Assembly (NCBI GenBank): GCA_018398575.1
Contig: JAGTXZ010000021.1
Coordinates: forward strand, 930,001 to 994,000
Length of the DNA: 64,000 nt
From: Ampelomyces quisqualis
Lineage: Eukaryota > Ascomycota > Dothideomycetes > Pleosporales > Phaeosphaeriaceae
Direction of reading: 5' to 3'
Each line of letters opens with the position of its first letter. The stretch's first letter is position 1. The notes beneath the pieces were generated by a model, which was not told the origin of the DNA, did no database searches, and saw only the letters and a program-made list of their open reading frames with translations. Positions 11,540 to 23,584 of the stretch are shown here, piece after piece. A program made the position numbers and the translations under genes.

Positions 11540-11881
11540 GATGCCGCGGGGGGAGCTGGGGGAACGTGTCAGCGTCCTAGTCAGCAGCAGTCCAGCCACG
11601 CCACGCGCATCACGTGTTGGGTGCCGTGTCCGGGGCGGGAATCGGGATGACAGTGGTGGTGGGCAGTTCCGACTTACTCGCGGTGCGGTGCTGCTTGCGG
11701 GGAAGACGCAGACCCCCGACGCCGAGACATTAGTGGAGGGGAGGCGCTGGCGGCTGTGCCGCAGACAAAGGGCTTCGAAGTTCTTGTATCGCAGGCCGAG
11801 GATCCAAGCGGAGCACGGGGCGATGGGCGCGTTTAAGGGGCACTCAGTCTACTCGGTGCTGTCTACCACCTGTGTACACGG

Positions 11882-11910
11882 CACGTGACAGGCTGTCACT
11901 ACGTCACGTG
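11882..11910. promoter_or_regulatory. Pair of CACGTG(A) E-box cores
   Basis: CACGTG at 11882-11887 (context GCACGTGACA) and at 11905-11910 (context GTCACGTGAG), 17 nt apart. TCACGTGA-type boxes are common bHLH sites in fungal promoters. They lie about 345 bp upstream of the F-box start and 840 bp upstream of the Nrp1-like start. Function is inferred. Confidence 0.4.
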
Positions 11911-12628
11911 AGTGGCACTCGCAGAGTCGTGGGCGGACACGGGTATGCATGCATGCGCTGCTGCGATGCTCATGCGCGGAGACCTGCACGGCTCGTCCTC
12001 GTCCCACCTGGCCAGCCAACACGACAGCGCGACGCAACGACTCGACGCTCGAGGCCGCCATGGCGCCGCTGCAGCAGCCAATATTGGGACGGGGGTACAG
12101 TGTTGCACAGGGACATGGCTTCCTGCAGCCGGTCCTCGGTCGGGGCAGCTCAGGTCCTGGCAGCAGCAGTAGCAGCAGTACTCCGTAGCCGCAACCGTGG
12201 GATACCTGATAGTGAACTCGTCCGTACTCCGTACGCCGTACCAGAGTTGTGCTGCTGTGCACGCATAGATGGTACATCTCCGTACTCGGTACAAGAACAC
12301 ATGCCCGTCGACGGGCAATCGTGGCCCACATGTGCACTGATCCTCCAATGGCCCGCCAAGCTCCAGATGCATGCGCGTTAGCTCTACTGTCCACGTCAAG
12401 AAATCTTCCCAAGGCACGGCACGGAGCCGCAGTCTACCCGACCACATCTCCATCTGCCTGGGCTCATCTCGCAAGCACACCCTTCGCCTCATCTCGTCTC
12501 GGCCTGAGGCTCCGTACTCCCCTTCACCTTCACTTGCAGCTTCTTCGGCAGCCCTGGCTTCACCTTCACTTCCCCGCTGACGCTCCTTCCACCCACGTCC
12601 GCCCGCCTCCTCCGCTCCTTCCTCCACG

Positions 12629-12699
12629 ACACACACACACACACACAGCAACAGCCCAGAAGCAGCAACAGCAGTCCGGCAGCAGCAACAGCAACGACT
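12629..12699. repeat. AC run followed by CAG/CAA-rich tract in 5' leader
   Basis: About nine AC units (12629-12646), then an imperfect CAGCAA/CAGCAG stretch ending about 50 nt before the Nrp1-like ATG at 12750. It probably falls in the 5' UTR. Confidence 0.7.
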
Positions 12700-12749
12700 C
12701 GTGATACTTGACCAGGACGAGCTCTTTCTAACTGTGTAAGATAGTAAAG

Positions 12750-14771
12750 ATGGCTTCGCAACCTACGCCGAGCCCATCAGCCCCGAATCTGGACCGCTAC
12801 CTCGTCATTCACGTAGCCACGACTTGCGACGAGCACGGCGTATACGTTACGAAGGATTCTGCCGAAGTGATTGAGTTGGGATGGATCTTGCTCGACGCCA
12901 AGTCGTGTGAGGAGGTAACGTCACCCCGACACTCGATTGCACTTGCACCACTGACGCTCGGCACAGCTACACCGCGAGAGTGTCCTCGTGAAGCCGGTCA
13001 ACACTCCCATTACGGCCCTCTGCAGTACGTCGCCCACATGCCAATTCCCACGCTCTGCTGACGTCTTGATCCACAGCAAGCTTAACGACCCTCACCTGGG
13101 ACCAGGTCCGCAACGCAGGCTCTTTCCGAGACGCGATTGAACGCTTCACCAACTTCGCCGCCGAACACATCCTCCCCAAGGATCTCCAGTTCGCCTTCGT
13201 CACGCTCGATTCGTGGGATCTCAGGGTACAGCTTCCCCGTGAGGCCCGCGACAAGGCCGTGGTGCTGCCACCCTATCTGCAACACTCGCGCACATTTGAC
13301 CTGCGTACCGAGTACCAGCGCTGGCAGGCGCACCACCCGGAGAGCCTCCCCTTCGGCTCCAGCGCTCTGACCAACATCTGCGCGGCGCTGGAAGTCGAGC
13401 CCGTCCAGTCATCGGCACCCATCAAGCACAACCTCCCGTTTCACCTCCAGGCTCTAGCTCCCGCTTCGCCCCGCCGTGCAATGGAGGAGGCTGTGACGCT
13501 AGCCCGTGTTCTCCGAGGGCTCATCCGCAAGTCTCAACCACCACATGACCACCCGGACGTGTTGACCAAGCCAATGGACGCCCGCGCTGACGTGCGAGCT
13601 TTCCTCTCTGAGCGCAGCAAGGTCCTCCACATGAGCGGCCTGCCACACGACACGACGCAGTCGGAACTCGAGTCTTGGTTTACTCAGTTTGGTGGTCGCC
13701 CAATTGCCTTCTGGACCCTTCGCACCCCGGACCAGCACAAACCTACAGGCACCGGCTTCGCCATCTTCTCGTCTCATGAGGAGGTAAGTACCATCTTCAC
13801 CCCATCTACATGACCATTGCTAATCATGGTAGGCCGCAGAGAGTCTATGTATGAACGGACGCGCGCTCAACGAGAAGGCCATTGAGGTCTCGCCTTCCTC
13901 TGGTCGCGTCCTCGACCGCGCCGCCGAGATTGTCACCCCGTTCCCACCTAGCAAGAACCGACCTCGCCCCGGTGACTGGGCCTGCCCGTCCTGCGGCTTC
14001 TCCAACTTCCAGCGCCGCACCGCTTGTTTCCGCTGCTCCTTCCCCGCCATGCAGCAAGGTCCTCCCGGTGGTGATGCTATGGGATACGGAGGTTATGGCG
14101 GTGGCTACGGTCACCCCGGCATGATGGGCCCGCCCCAACATCATATGGGTCACGGCGGCCATGGACACGGTATGGGTGGTGGTGGTGGTGGTGGTGGTGG
14201 TGGCCACATGCGCGGTGGCAACGGTGTTGTCCCCTTCCGTGCCGGTGACTGGAAGTGCGGCGAGAATGGCTGCGGCTACCACAACTTCGCAAAGAACACT
14301 GCTTGCCTGCGTTGTGGTGCCTCTCGCGCTGGAGCCGCCGTGGTTGCCGACTCGGCCTTTCCGTCTCCTATGGACACGCCCTCTAGCTTCGGCATGGGCC
14401 CTCCCTCCATGGGTGGCACTCCTGGCGCTGGCCCTTACGGACCTGCCGGCTTCGCAGGCGGCTATCCCCCTCAGCAGTACGGAGCGCCTCCTGGCTCTTA
14501 CGCTCTTCCTTCCGGCATGGGCGGCGCTGGCCCTTACCCTCCCATGGGTGCTGGATACATGTCTAACGTTGGTATGCAGCCTACGCCGTTCGATCGCGCT
14601 TCCGCAGAAGCTGCGTTTTCCTCCGCCGACCCTTACCCCAACCAGGGTGCTTCCAACGGCGGTGATGGTCGCAACGATCCGTTTGCTTTCTTGTCTTCTG
14701 GGTTTGGCTCGCTGTCGATGAACGACGACCGCCGCAACGCTTCCAACCCGGCCAACAAGTCGCCGGCGTAA
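12750..14771 (+). CDS. Nrp1-like RNA-binding protein: pseudo-exonuclease + RRM + two RanBP2 zinc fingers
   Basis: Cytoplasmic RNA-binding protein; yeast Nrp1 with this makeup goes to stress granules. Four exons (12750-12914, 12967-13024, 13077-13783, 13833-14771) give 622 aa. Residues about 15-245 have the outline of an ERI-1-type DEDDh 3'-5' exonuclease (YLVIHVATTCDEHG, EVIELGWILLD, LDSWDL, a helix with RRAMEEAVTLARVL). The first acidic motif reads VIHVATT, so its Asp/Glu pair is missing, and the final His/Asp are not evident. An RRM spans about 256-332 (KVLHMSGLPHDTT ... GTGFAIFSS). RanBP2-type zinc fingers are GDWACPSCGFSNF..TACFRC (about 357) and GDWKCGENGCGYHNF..TACLRC (about 448), joined by a Gly/His/Met linker with ten Gly in a row. 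The tail is Pro/Gly/Tyr-rich. Domain calls are firm; catalysis looks lost. Confidence 0.88.
14175..14204 (+). repeat. GGT codon run (ten Gly) inside Nrp1-like gene
   Basis: Nine GGT codons plus GGC in frame. It encodes part of the flexible linker between the two zinc fingers. Confidence 0.95.
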
Positions 14772-16628
14772 GCCAATGTACACATGCTATCGATCTTCTG
14801 GAGTCCAGATCTGCACAGCAATTTGATGTGGGAAGGTTATTTCGGATAGGGTGGCACGGGTAAGATTGAATTTGAGGGAGTTTGTCGATACTCTGATTAA
14901 GATTTCGTGGCATTTGCAGGCTGCCTGGCATGGGAACGAACTCGGGTGCTTATAGATCGGATCATTGGGGGAGTTCGATACCCCTCGTGGATTGAGGTGT
15001 TCGGGGGTCGACTTATACATTTTCAAAAGCGGGATGGCCGGGCAAAAGTACAAACAAAGCATGGCGGCAGCATAGGCCTTGCGGGAGCGTTCGGATGGTT
15101 TCGGGAGGATCTCTTGATTCTTTCTTCTCTGCTAGTTTTCCTTCTTTCTCTTCTGCATGTTATCTGCTCGAGTGCTTCTGCTCGTTTCGAAGGCCCTTAT
15201 TCAGATTGTCAGGCTGTGACGCCATCGAGTTTACAAACCCCTTCTTTGGTGAGTTGGTTGCATTAGCATTGCAGCGAGTTGGGCGGTGTGATGGGTGGGT
15301 GCCGCATAGTTTGAGAGCTGCTTGTAATTAATATGCCTTTTGCTTTTGTCGCTTCATTTCTTGTTGTCCATACTGCTGGCTTGCCTGAGTAAAGCTGTGT
15401 GTGCTTTGTTCAACAAATCCCAGTCAAGGTCAAGGAAGAAGTCCAACACGGCTGGCACAAACATATAAATCTGCTAAAGTAAATTACAGCGACGTTGCTG
15501 CGAGCACCCTGACATGGATTCGGTGTCTCTGTGACAGACATGTCTTGACGTACAGTAAGTAGTACTCAAGGGATTCGACCACTTTAATGACTCGATGTAA
15601 GACACCCGTCACAAACTCAGCCGTGTTGTCACGCTGATTGCTGTTTCGAGGATATAATTGCCTTTTCTTTTGCATTCCACCGCACTCGCGAATCCGGCGA
15701 TAGATAGGCATATGTCCAGGACTCGGAACAGTCGCCCTGGTTGTGCGAGCTGATGGTTCGAGTCGAGTACCAGACGAGTAACACGTGGAATGGTACCTAG
15801 TTGAACCGTACCGGCGTACCGGAAACATGGGACTTGGTTTGACGTACAGTAGGGACGGGTGGTGGTGTGTCTAGTAAGTGAAGTTGGGGTGGTATGGGTG
15901 GTAATGTGGTGGAAAGTTGCCGGCGTGGTAGACTAAACTATGTATTTTTTTTCCAACAGTGAGCTGATGGCTCAAGTCCGACTGTCTCTGAACGGTGAGA
16001 CTGCTACGATATACTCCCAAGGGAGGGAGGGTCTTGCTGGGCGTAAGGTTCTGACGCAAGCTGGACGAACCGTATGCCAGGCCTTTCACGACAGCATACT
16101 GCAATGGATAAGCTACCACTTCTCCGCAGTAAGCTTTTTGGTATTGTACGTGCTCTCGCTGACGCATGGCAGGCTTGGTCACAGAAATTCATTCTTAAGC
16201 TGCGGGGTGAACGCGACAGTACGGCTACTCGGTAGGTCCTGTAGTCTCCTAGCTAGGGAGCCGAGCCGCCTTGCTTACAGCAGACGCGGCGCATGTTGTA
16301 CCAATGTCCTCGTCTGACTCCCGAGCTTCAGCGTTCTGGGCCAGTATTGGGCGAGCCAGGTAGATTTTCCGGATAGGCGTAGTCGCATTCAGCCTAGACC
16401 TAGAGCTCAGGATTACCACCCTGACCCAACATGTCGTGAAAGTGCACCTGCCGCAACTCATTTTAAATATGCTGAATGGCCGGTATATGATGCGTGGGTC
16501 AGCCGGCCTCGATTTCTCGTCTTTTTCGCCCTCCAGAAGTCATGTCGTAGGATTCTACCTGCCATATCCGCCTGGGTGGATCGACGAAAGATACACTAAG
16601 ACTACCGGTACTGCGACGACCACCCATC
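14772..16628. other. Intergenic, 1.86 kb
   Basis: No gene can be supported. The frames of 60-125 codons here lack motifs, splice logic and codon bias. The 3' UTR of the Nrp1-like gene and the promoter of the GT71 gene are expected at the ends. A non-coding RNA cannot be excluded by eye. Confidence 0.5.
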
Positions 16629-17891
16629 ATGCTGATCAACACGCCACCGTGTATATCCACGGTAGTCCGGATCGGCGCACTCGTCGTGTTTCTACTCACA
16701 TGCGGCTCGTACTTTTTACCGCACACATACGAAGTCCTTCCCGTCTTCGACATTCCGATCCTTCGGGCGGCGAATCTCACTGAAACGAGCTCCACCTTCA
16801 ACGCTTCGGTCGTCGAGTTCTGGCAGGACCTCGCGTCCGCCTTGCTTGCTGCTACACCGCAATGCAAGCCCTTGAAAGTTTTGAACGAGCATCTGCAGCC
16901 AGCAGACACGCATTTCGATCCGCTGGATACAGATAGGAAAGCTCCAGATCGACTTGTTGATTTCACGGATCAAGATGAGACTGCGTTACTTCGTGCACAT
17001 TATGCCATGCGCACTTCGGCACAACACCTCGCTCCGAGACTACCGTTTGCTGCAGGAACTACTGGAATCGTAACGACAGCGAATAGGAAATACATGCCTG
17101 TTCTCCTCGTTTCATTGCGTATGCTTCGCCGCACTGGCTGCAATTTACCTGTGCAAGTCTTCATCGATGACTGGAGTACCTACGACGCACCGACATGCGA
17201 CATAGTCCTCCCTTCACTCAACGCGCGGTGTGTCATCATTTCAGAGATATACTCCCAAAGCAACAACGCGGAGCTCAAGATCCCTGAACATTATCAATAC
17301 AAGATCCTCGCGATTCTCTTCTCGTCTTTCGAACACGTCCTCTTCCTCGACTCGGACGCATTTCCCGCATACGACCCAAGCATCCTGTTCACCACCGCCC
17401 CGTACACTACTCACGGTTTAGTCACTTGGCCCGATTACTTCGCCCTCACCGTCTCCCCACACTACTATCACATCGCATCTATCGCATCCGAACCAATCTC
17501 AACCCGCTTCTCCACCGAATCCGGCCAAATCCTTCTCCGCAAGTCTCTGCACCGCGAATCCCTTCTCATGATGCTTTACTACAACTACTTCGGCCCAGAG
17601 TACTACTACCCGCTGCTATGCCAAGGCTCGCACGGCGCCGGCGACAAGGAAACATTTGTCCAAGCCGCCCTCGCTGTAGGCCTGCCATACTACCAAGTAC
17701 GCACCGCGCCCGCCGCGCTCGGACGCCAGTGGAACGGCACATATCGAGGCGTAGGCATGGCGCAAGCCGATCCAGGCACAGACATGGAATATCTTGCACC
17801 GCACCCCAACGCCGCGCACAAAACTCCGCACTGGGAAAAACAAGACGCCCAAGTCGTCCACAATCTCAATCCTACCCGTCCCTCCTCCTCC

Positions 17892-17926
<35 letters not shown>

Positions 17927-18278
17927 CACCGTCAAACCACACCCTAGACCCATCTTCCTCCACCAAAATACCCTCAAACTTAACCCCCACTCCCTCCTCC
18001 TCCATCCGCACGACATCACGTTCGATCCCGACGGCACGCCGCAGCGCATGTGGGGCTTGAAAGACGACGTGGAAAAACTCCTCGGCTACGATGTCGAGCG
18101 CCGCCTGTGGGACGTCATTACCGAGGAGGCGTGTAAATGGGAAAAACGGGGCGGGGACGAGGACGAGGACGAAGACGAAGAGCGGGAGGAGGGGCGGGAA
18201 GACCGGGAATCGTGTAAGCGGGTCAGGGAGTATGTGGGGAAAGTATTTGGGCGGATGGAGAGTGTTGATCGGCCTTGA
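16629..18278 (+). CDS. GT71 alpha-mannosyltransferase (MNN1/MNN2 family), type II Golgi protein
   Basis: Adds mannose to N- or O-glycans in the Golgi. Single exon, 549 aa. It has a short cytosolic N-terminus and a signal anchor near residues 12-30 (VVRIGALVVFLLTCGSYFL). The lumenal catalytic domain begins at GIVTTANRKYMPVLLVSLRML. The metal-binding DxD motif is in VLFLDSDAFPAYD (about residue 240). The downstream block GSHGAGDKETFVQAAL is typical of Mannosyl_trans3 proteins. Oddities are a 16-residue Ser-rich run (about 418-435, TCC/TCT repeats) splitting the C-terminal part, and a very acidic Asp/Glu/Arg tail. The acceptor and linkage (alpha-1,2 or alpha-1,3) cannot be told from sequence alone. 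Confidence 0.9.
17881..17932 (+). repeat. TCC/TCT triplet run encoding poly-Ser
   Basis: Imperfect TCC/TCT repeat in frame within the GT71 gene. It gives an uninterrupted Ser stretch and long artificial frames on the other strand. Confidence 0.93.
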
Positions 18279-18602
18279 GGACGATCATGGCTTGGCTTTT
18301 GTTGCAGGCCATGTGTTTTTATCTGTCGTGTACATTTTAGCGGGGGTTCTTTTGTTCGTTGACTCGTGGCGGCGATAGGTTTATGGGGTTCATGTAAAGG
18401 GAGCTGCTGAATGCGGACACGGGCTGAAGGGTGAGGTCTGCACTGTCCAACGTCACACTGGTGTCATTATCATTAGAAGTGAGACGCATGAAAACAGAAC
18501 ATGCATTCGCAAAGCGTCAACTCATAGTCATGACCATCCCACCCCGCAGGCAATGACATGACACAAAAAGCCTGCACCAACGCCATCCAAGATACAAAGC
18601 CC
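18279..18602. other. Convergent 3' intergenic region
   Basis: 324 bp between the stops of the GT71 gene (+) and the condensin gene (-). It should contain both 3' ends. No gene seen. Confidence 0.6.
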
Positions 18603-21600
18603 TCACATCTCACTGGCCAGCAAACTCTCCATGATATCCTCCTCTGTGACCGCCGGTCTCGATCTCTTCTTCGGTGGAAACTCACTCTCATCCTCCTCAG
18701 TCACATCTTCCGTGTCGTCTTCAAGCGGCATGCGTGTTCCCTCGCCTTGCATACCCGCTAACATCGTGTCATCCTCGTCTTCATCGCCGATTTCCGATCC
18801 ATCAACGTCGCCAGTCTCTGCGCCATTGACATTGCCCTGGCTCCGTGTCCTGTCAGGCAATTCCGTGATATCGGCCTGTGACAGATCGGCCAGGTTGGCC
18901 TCGGGTTCTTCGGAGACTGGTGGAACGGCTGTGTCGTCTGCGTCGTCTTGATCTTGGTCTTGGATTCGTGTGACCTGTTCGACTTCGCCGAGACGTTTGG
19001 TCAGGCTGACTTTGAGTTTGGCCAGGTAATTGCGTTGAGTAGCATCAACACCGAGTTTACCTTCAACGGCTTCTTCAACGAGGGCGTGCAGTGTGCTAAG
19101 GCTCTCTAGATTTGACTCCTCGCCCTTTCTCGTTGTCGAAGATGGTGCAATGGAGAGCTTGCTAAGGAGGGAAAGCAAAGGCTTGCGTTCGTCCTTGGAA
19201 CACGTGTTTGTGAGAGCACGCTCAAGGATCTCGATCGACAGATAAACATGAGGCACCTCTGCCTCTGCGGATGTGCTTATTTTGCCATCGAGACCCAGCT
19301 CAGTAGCACCTACAACCTTCCTCCCATCCGTCCACTCAGACAGGTGAGCGGTGATAACGGGCCAGCCAACCATGTCGTCGGCCTCCTCCTCCAGTGTCTC
19401 GTCGCGCATAATCAATAACTTGGACATGACAGGAACTACGATGTGAGCCATCAGCTGCGCATTCTTCAACTTCGAGTGACAAAACACAGGAAGAAAGTAG
19501 CTCAGCGCTTGTCTCAATGCTGGATTGACCGCAGCCTCGGGGTCGAAGTACGTCAGGGTAAAAGCCTTCATAATCTCCGCCGTGGAAGCTGGAGGCAACA
19601 CGCCAAGCAGAAGCAGTTTCGATGCTGCCATGCAGGTAATGAGAGCTATTCGCTTGTTGTCTGATTTGAGGCCCTTGAGTAGCACCTTGGTCATCGGTCT
19701 GACCAGTGGACTAGGCTTCGGCTCAGCATCCTCGGTGGTTGCTTCTGGATCTGTAGGCAAGGGTGCAAGAAGCTGGGGATGTGTGATCATTACATCTGCC
19801 AGTATCTGGACGACAATCTCTTTGAGATTATCATGGCCTTTCGTGAAAATGTGGAAAAAGAGATCCAAATTCTCCATAGCGAGTTTCTATACATGGTTAG
19901 CACCCGACAAAACGACCGGAGCATTGACAAACCTTGCTGAGAAGCGTGGCCAAACCCATGCATATGACTCCACGCTCGCGGATGGGAATGTCATGTGACT
20001 GAACAGCTGGGATGATCAGATTATTCACGAGGCCCATCAACGAAGCATTCGGCTCTATGTCACCATGCACATTTTGCAACGTGCACATGGTGATGTGCAA
20101 GCACTTGGAGTGCACCACAATCTCTTTCAAGGCTCGCTCTACTTCTTCTTCTGGGCTTAGTTCTTTTGCTTGTTTCTTCATGGCTGGCATAGGACGGTCA
20201 ATGTCAGACCTTGCAGAGTGGAAGGTTTCTTCTTCGTCGTCCATTGCTTCTGCGTCACCATCATCAGGATTGTCCACGAGACTATCCCGGACATCAGCGA
20301 TGGCCTCCACGATCAGAGCGCAAAATTCGGATTCTCCACGACTGCCGCACATCTGGCGTAGCACCTCGATAGCGAGCCTTGTACATTCCTCCGGTAGGCT
20401 GGCTTGGGCAATGGATTCCCTCATGATGTTGTACATTTGTCGTCGGCCTACCTCATCGGTATAATCGAGGGTCATGGCAATGTGGAGGAGTTGTTGGACC
20501 TGGAAGTCTTGCTCTTCGAACTTTTCTGTTACTTCATCATAGTGCTCTTCGTTTTCATCAAGACTGGCGACCTCATGGGCCAGCTCCATCAACTTGTTCA
20601 GGTGCTTTTGTAGGATAAAGGCGAACATGGTGACTTCAGGCATCTTGTCTTCGATCATGTCTACAGCGCTCGAGTTCTCGGCACTGCGGCAGTAGTCGTT
20701 GAAGGTACGTGCGATGAAAGCGCACTCTCCGTCAAGGTTATTCCAGAAGTCATGATCGAAAACGATTGCCTCGCGATAATCAGGACGTCCTTCCCAGAAA
20801 CCTCGCATCGCCTCATGTGCCATGCCATCCTCTTCACCCGATTGGATGACGTCGATCCGTTCGAGTAGCTCACTCAATGCTTCTATATTTGGCGGTGCGA
20901 TGCCAGCTTCTTTCTCCTCGTCAGAGCGGTTGTCGCGTCCAGCCACACAGTTTTCAAGCCAGTGCTCGCGAAAGAGCTTTTCGGCGGCTTTTCTCACACC
21001 ATCATCTCGATCTCGCAAGCCCCAGCGGAGGATTTTGTCGCGCGTGACGAGGTTCATATGTCGGAAGTCCCCCAGAGTTGGCAGGATCTTAGTGTATACT
21101 ATGCGGCGTGCAGCAGGATCAGCTTCGCGTCCTCGCTCAAGAAGGTGGTTTAGGTTTGTCGGCTCCAATGGGATGTTGCCAAGAACGGCGCGCCGTACTT
21201 CGGCACTTGGATCGTGAATCATGATGTCTAGTAACTTCTCCATGATGCCACCGGCAATTTCATCGTCGCTGTCGTCCTCGTCTTCGTCTTCGTCTTCGTC
21301 GTCCTCGTCTAGGAACAGCATGAGGCACATGCATGCTTGTATTCGTACTGAAGGCTCCTTGTCGCGCAGCCGCTTGAACATGGCTATGCGGATAAGATGA
21401 TAAATGTCCTCGTCAATAATTGGGTTGTGTTTTACGACGTTCATGATTAATTGTGCGGCTCGGCAGCGGACGCTCTTGTCTCTTGCATTGAGGAAGTCGA
21501 GCGCGGTGTGAAGGATTCTCCCTTCAAGCCGGGATGCTGGTGTGTCAGCGTCCCCCGTACCTTGGTCTGGCTCGTCGACAGCCATGCGCTTGCGGTCTAG

Positions 21601-22063
21601 CGGAGGTTAGATTCCAGAATGGAGTCCGTCTCATGGCTCTGCTTTGCGTACCCTCGGCGTCAGCCAATTTGACATACAGGCACAAGAAGCGGATGAGCCT
21701 GTCGCCAACAGACTCACTCCTCTTGATGGCAAGGATTCTGATGACGCATCGGCACACTTCGGTGTTGAAGTCGTCCTCGTCAAAGTCCCCCTGCAGTTCG
21801 GCCCTGGCTTTCTGCCCGCGCTTGCTGCTGGCGGCTGGCGGTGGAGGAATACACGCTTCGTGGACCTTGCGTAGGGCGCCGACTAGCTTGCGCTGTGCTA
21901 TTACCGTCTTCTGTGCGTCTGCAAACACTTGCGCGACTTTAGTGCGCAGCGAGGTAACAGGGCCATCGTCGGGTATTTCGACCGCATGCGAAGACTGGCG
22001 GGCTGACCGGGTTCCAGAGGCGGTAGATGTGCGCGTCGAGCGCGCCGAAGGTCGTCCTGGCAT
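18603..22063 (-). CDS. ycg1: Condensin subunit 3 (Ycg1/Cnd3/CAP-G), HEAT-repeat protein
   Basis: Non-SMC subunit of condensin, which binds DNA and compacts mitotic chromosomes. Three exons (22063-21652, 21596-19933, 19886-18603; introns 55 and 46 bp) give 1,119 aa, close to other fungal Cnd3. The N-terminus is disordered and basic (MPGRPSARSTRTSTASGTRS). HEAT repeats follow, such as RCRAAQLIMNVVKHNPIIDEDIY, RLRDKEPSVRIQACMCLMLFLDEDD and MIHDPSAEVRRAVLGNI. An acidic run (DEDEDEDEDDSDDE) follows the second HEAT. The middle carries the conserved KILPTLGDFRHMNLVTRDKILRWGLRDRD. The C-terminal 150 residues are acidic and disordered, ending KKRSRPAVTEEDIMESLLASEM. It is divergent with the cysteine synthase gene, 208 bp between starts. 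Confidence 0.93.
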
Positions 22064-22271
22064 GTTTGGTGTTGTGGTGTTGTGGTGTTGGTGTGGGGGG
22101 TGTGGTGGTGTAGTGGTGTTTACACCACATCTTTCCGCATTCGGACGCGCCTGCGGAGGGCCCAAGCACTGATGGGGGCCGGGGCTATGACACCATGTAT
22201 CCGTACTTGGTCCATCCTATCGAAAGAGTTGGAATCGCGTCGACACGCATCGTTGTTGAAACCGGCACGAC
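22064..22271. promoter_or_regulatory. 208-bp shared divergent promoter (ycg1 / cysteine synthase)
   Basis: Only 208 bp separate the two start codons, so the genes must share an upstream region. The part nearest ycg1 is a GGTGTTGTGG-type G/T-rich tract on the plus strand. No established factor site was recognised. Confidence 0.7.
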
Positions 22272-23470
22272 ATGTTCAGGACGGCGGCGCGCAGCTTCGC
22301 AGTTTCCGCCTGGCGGAATGCTGAAGGCTTGGAGGCTGCACACCAGACAGCCATGAATATTTCCAAGGCTCAGGGCGTCGGACAGCGGGGCTTTCTCGAT
22401 GGTACGACCTGCACTCACTCCCGTCGCTATAATCGCCACGCTGGAACAAGTGAGACTCTGATGCGCGCCCAGCTATCGGCAAAACCCCCCTCATCCGCCT
22501 CAAGAAGCTCTCCGAGGAGACGGGCTGCAACGTGCTCGGAAAGGCCGAATTCCAAAACCCCGGCGGCTCGGTCAAAGATCGCGCCGCCCTCTTCGTCGTC
22601 GAGAATGCCGAGCGGCAAGGCTTGCTGCACCCAGGCGGCACTGTAATCGAAGGCACCGCCGGCAATACCGGCATCGGGCTCGCACATGTCTGCCGCTCCA
22701 AGGGCTACAAGCTCGTCATCTACATGCCAAACACACAGTCGCAGGGCAAGATTGATCTGCTGAGACTGCTGGGCGCAGAAGTGTACCCGGTTCCCGCCGT
22801 CGCCTTTGACAATCCGGAGAACTACAACCACCAGGCAAAGCGACACGCCGAGCGCTTGGACAATGCAGTATGGACGAATCAATTCGACAACGTGGCCAAC
22901 CGACAAGCACATATCGAGACCACCGGCCCCGAAATATGGTACCAGACGCAAGGTAAGATCGATGCATTCACCTGCGCAACCGGCACCGGCGGCTCACTGG
23001 CTGGCGTCACGCGCTACCTCAAAGAGAAGAGTGGCGGCCGCGTAAAGAGCTTCCTCGCAGATCCACCAGGCTCCGTTCTCCACTCGTACATACAGAGCGG
23101 CGGCAAATTGGCAGAGCGCAAAGGCGGGTCAATAACAGAAGGCATTGGCCAGGGCCGCGTGACAGACAATCTCAAGCCCGACATCGACCTCCTGGACGGC
23201 TCCGTACACATTAGCGACGAAAAGACGATCGAGATGGTGTACAGGTGCTTGGATGAAGAGGGTCTATACCTTGGTGCCAGTTCGTGTCTGAACGTTGTTG
23301 CGGCCAAAGAAGTTGCTGAGAAGATGGGCAAGGGAAGCACAGTCGTCACGCTCTTGTGTGATGGCGCGTATCGGTATGCTGATCGCTTATTCTCGAAGAA
23401 GTGGTTGGAGTCGAAGAATTTGTATGGAGCGATACCAGAGCATTTGAAGAAGTACATTGTTCTAGAGTAA
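22272..23470 (+). CDS. Cysteine synthase 2-type PLP enzyme (mitochondrial presequence)
   Basis: PLP-dependent beta-replacement enzyme making cysteine from O-acetylserine and sulfide, or a related reaction. Two exons (22272-22401, 22473-23470) give 375 aa. The N-terminus MFRTAARSFAVSAWRN is Arg/Ser/Ala-rich and lacks acids, like a mitochondrial targeting sequence. The core starts IGKTPLIRLKKLSEETGC. The PLP lysine lies in NPGGSVKDRAAL. The phosphate-binding loop is EGTAGNTGIGLA and the glycine loop is CATGTGGSLAGV. It resembles the yeast Mcy1 / fungal cysteine synthase 2 subgroup, which has TAGNTG instead of the TSGNTG of bacterial CysK. Substrate specificity is not shown by the sequence. Confidence 0.92.
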
Positions 23471-23584
23471 GGACGAGATCGTTCAACAACTTGTTCAAAA
23501 TAAACACAACTCTTGGGATTCTTCTCAGACCATCTACTCCCGTGTATATCTACAAGTCCCCCAACAGCACCATCGCACGTCGCC

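Larger units (their letters stand above)
11540..12749. other. Divergent promoter region between F-box gene and Nrp1-like gene
   Basis: 1.2 kb between two divergent starts. It holds two CACGTG cores, an AC dinucleotide run and a CAG/CAA-rich tract just before the Nrp1-like start. The many short frames are composition artefacts. Confidence 0.55.

Noticed and set aside
13845..14783. 312-codon open frame on the minus strand opposite the Nrp1-like gene
   Set aside because: Runs antisense to the zinc-finger and Gly-rich coding region; Thr/Arg/His-rich composition mirrors GGT/GGC codons. No family motif.
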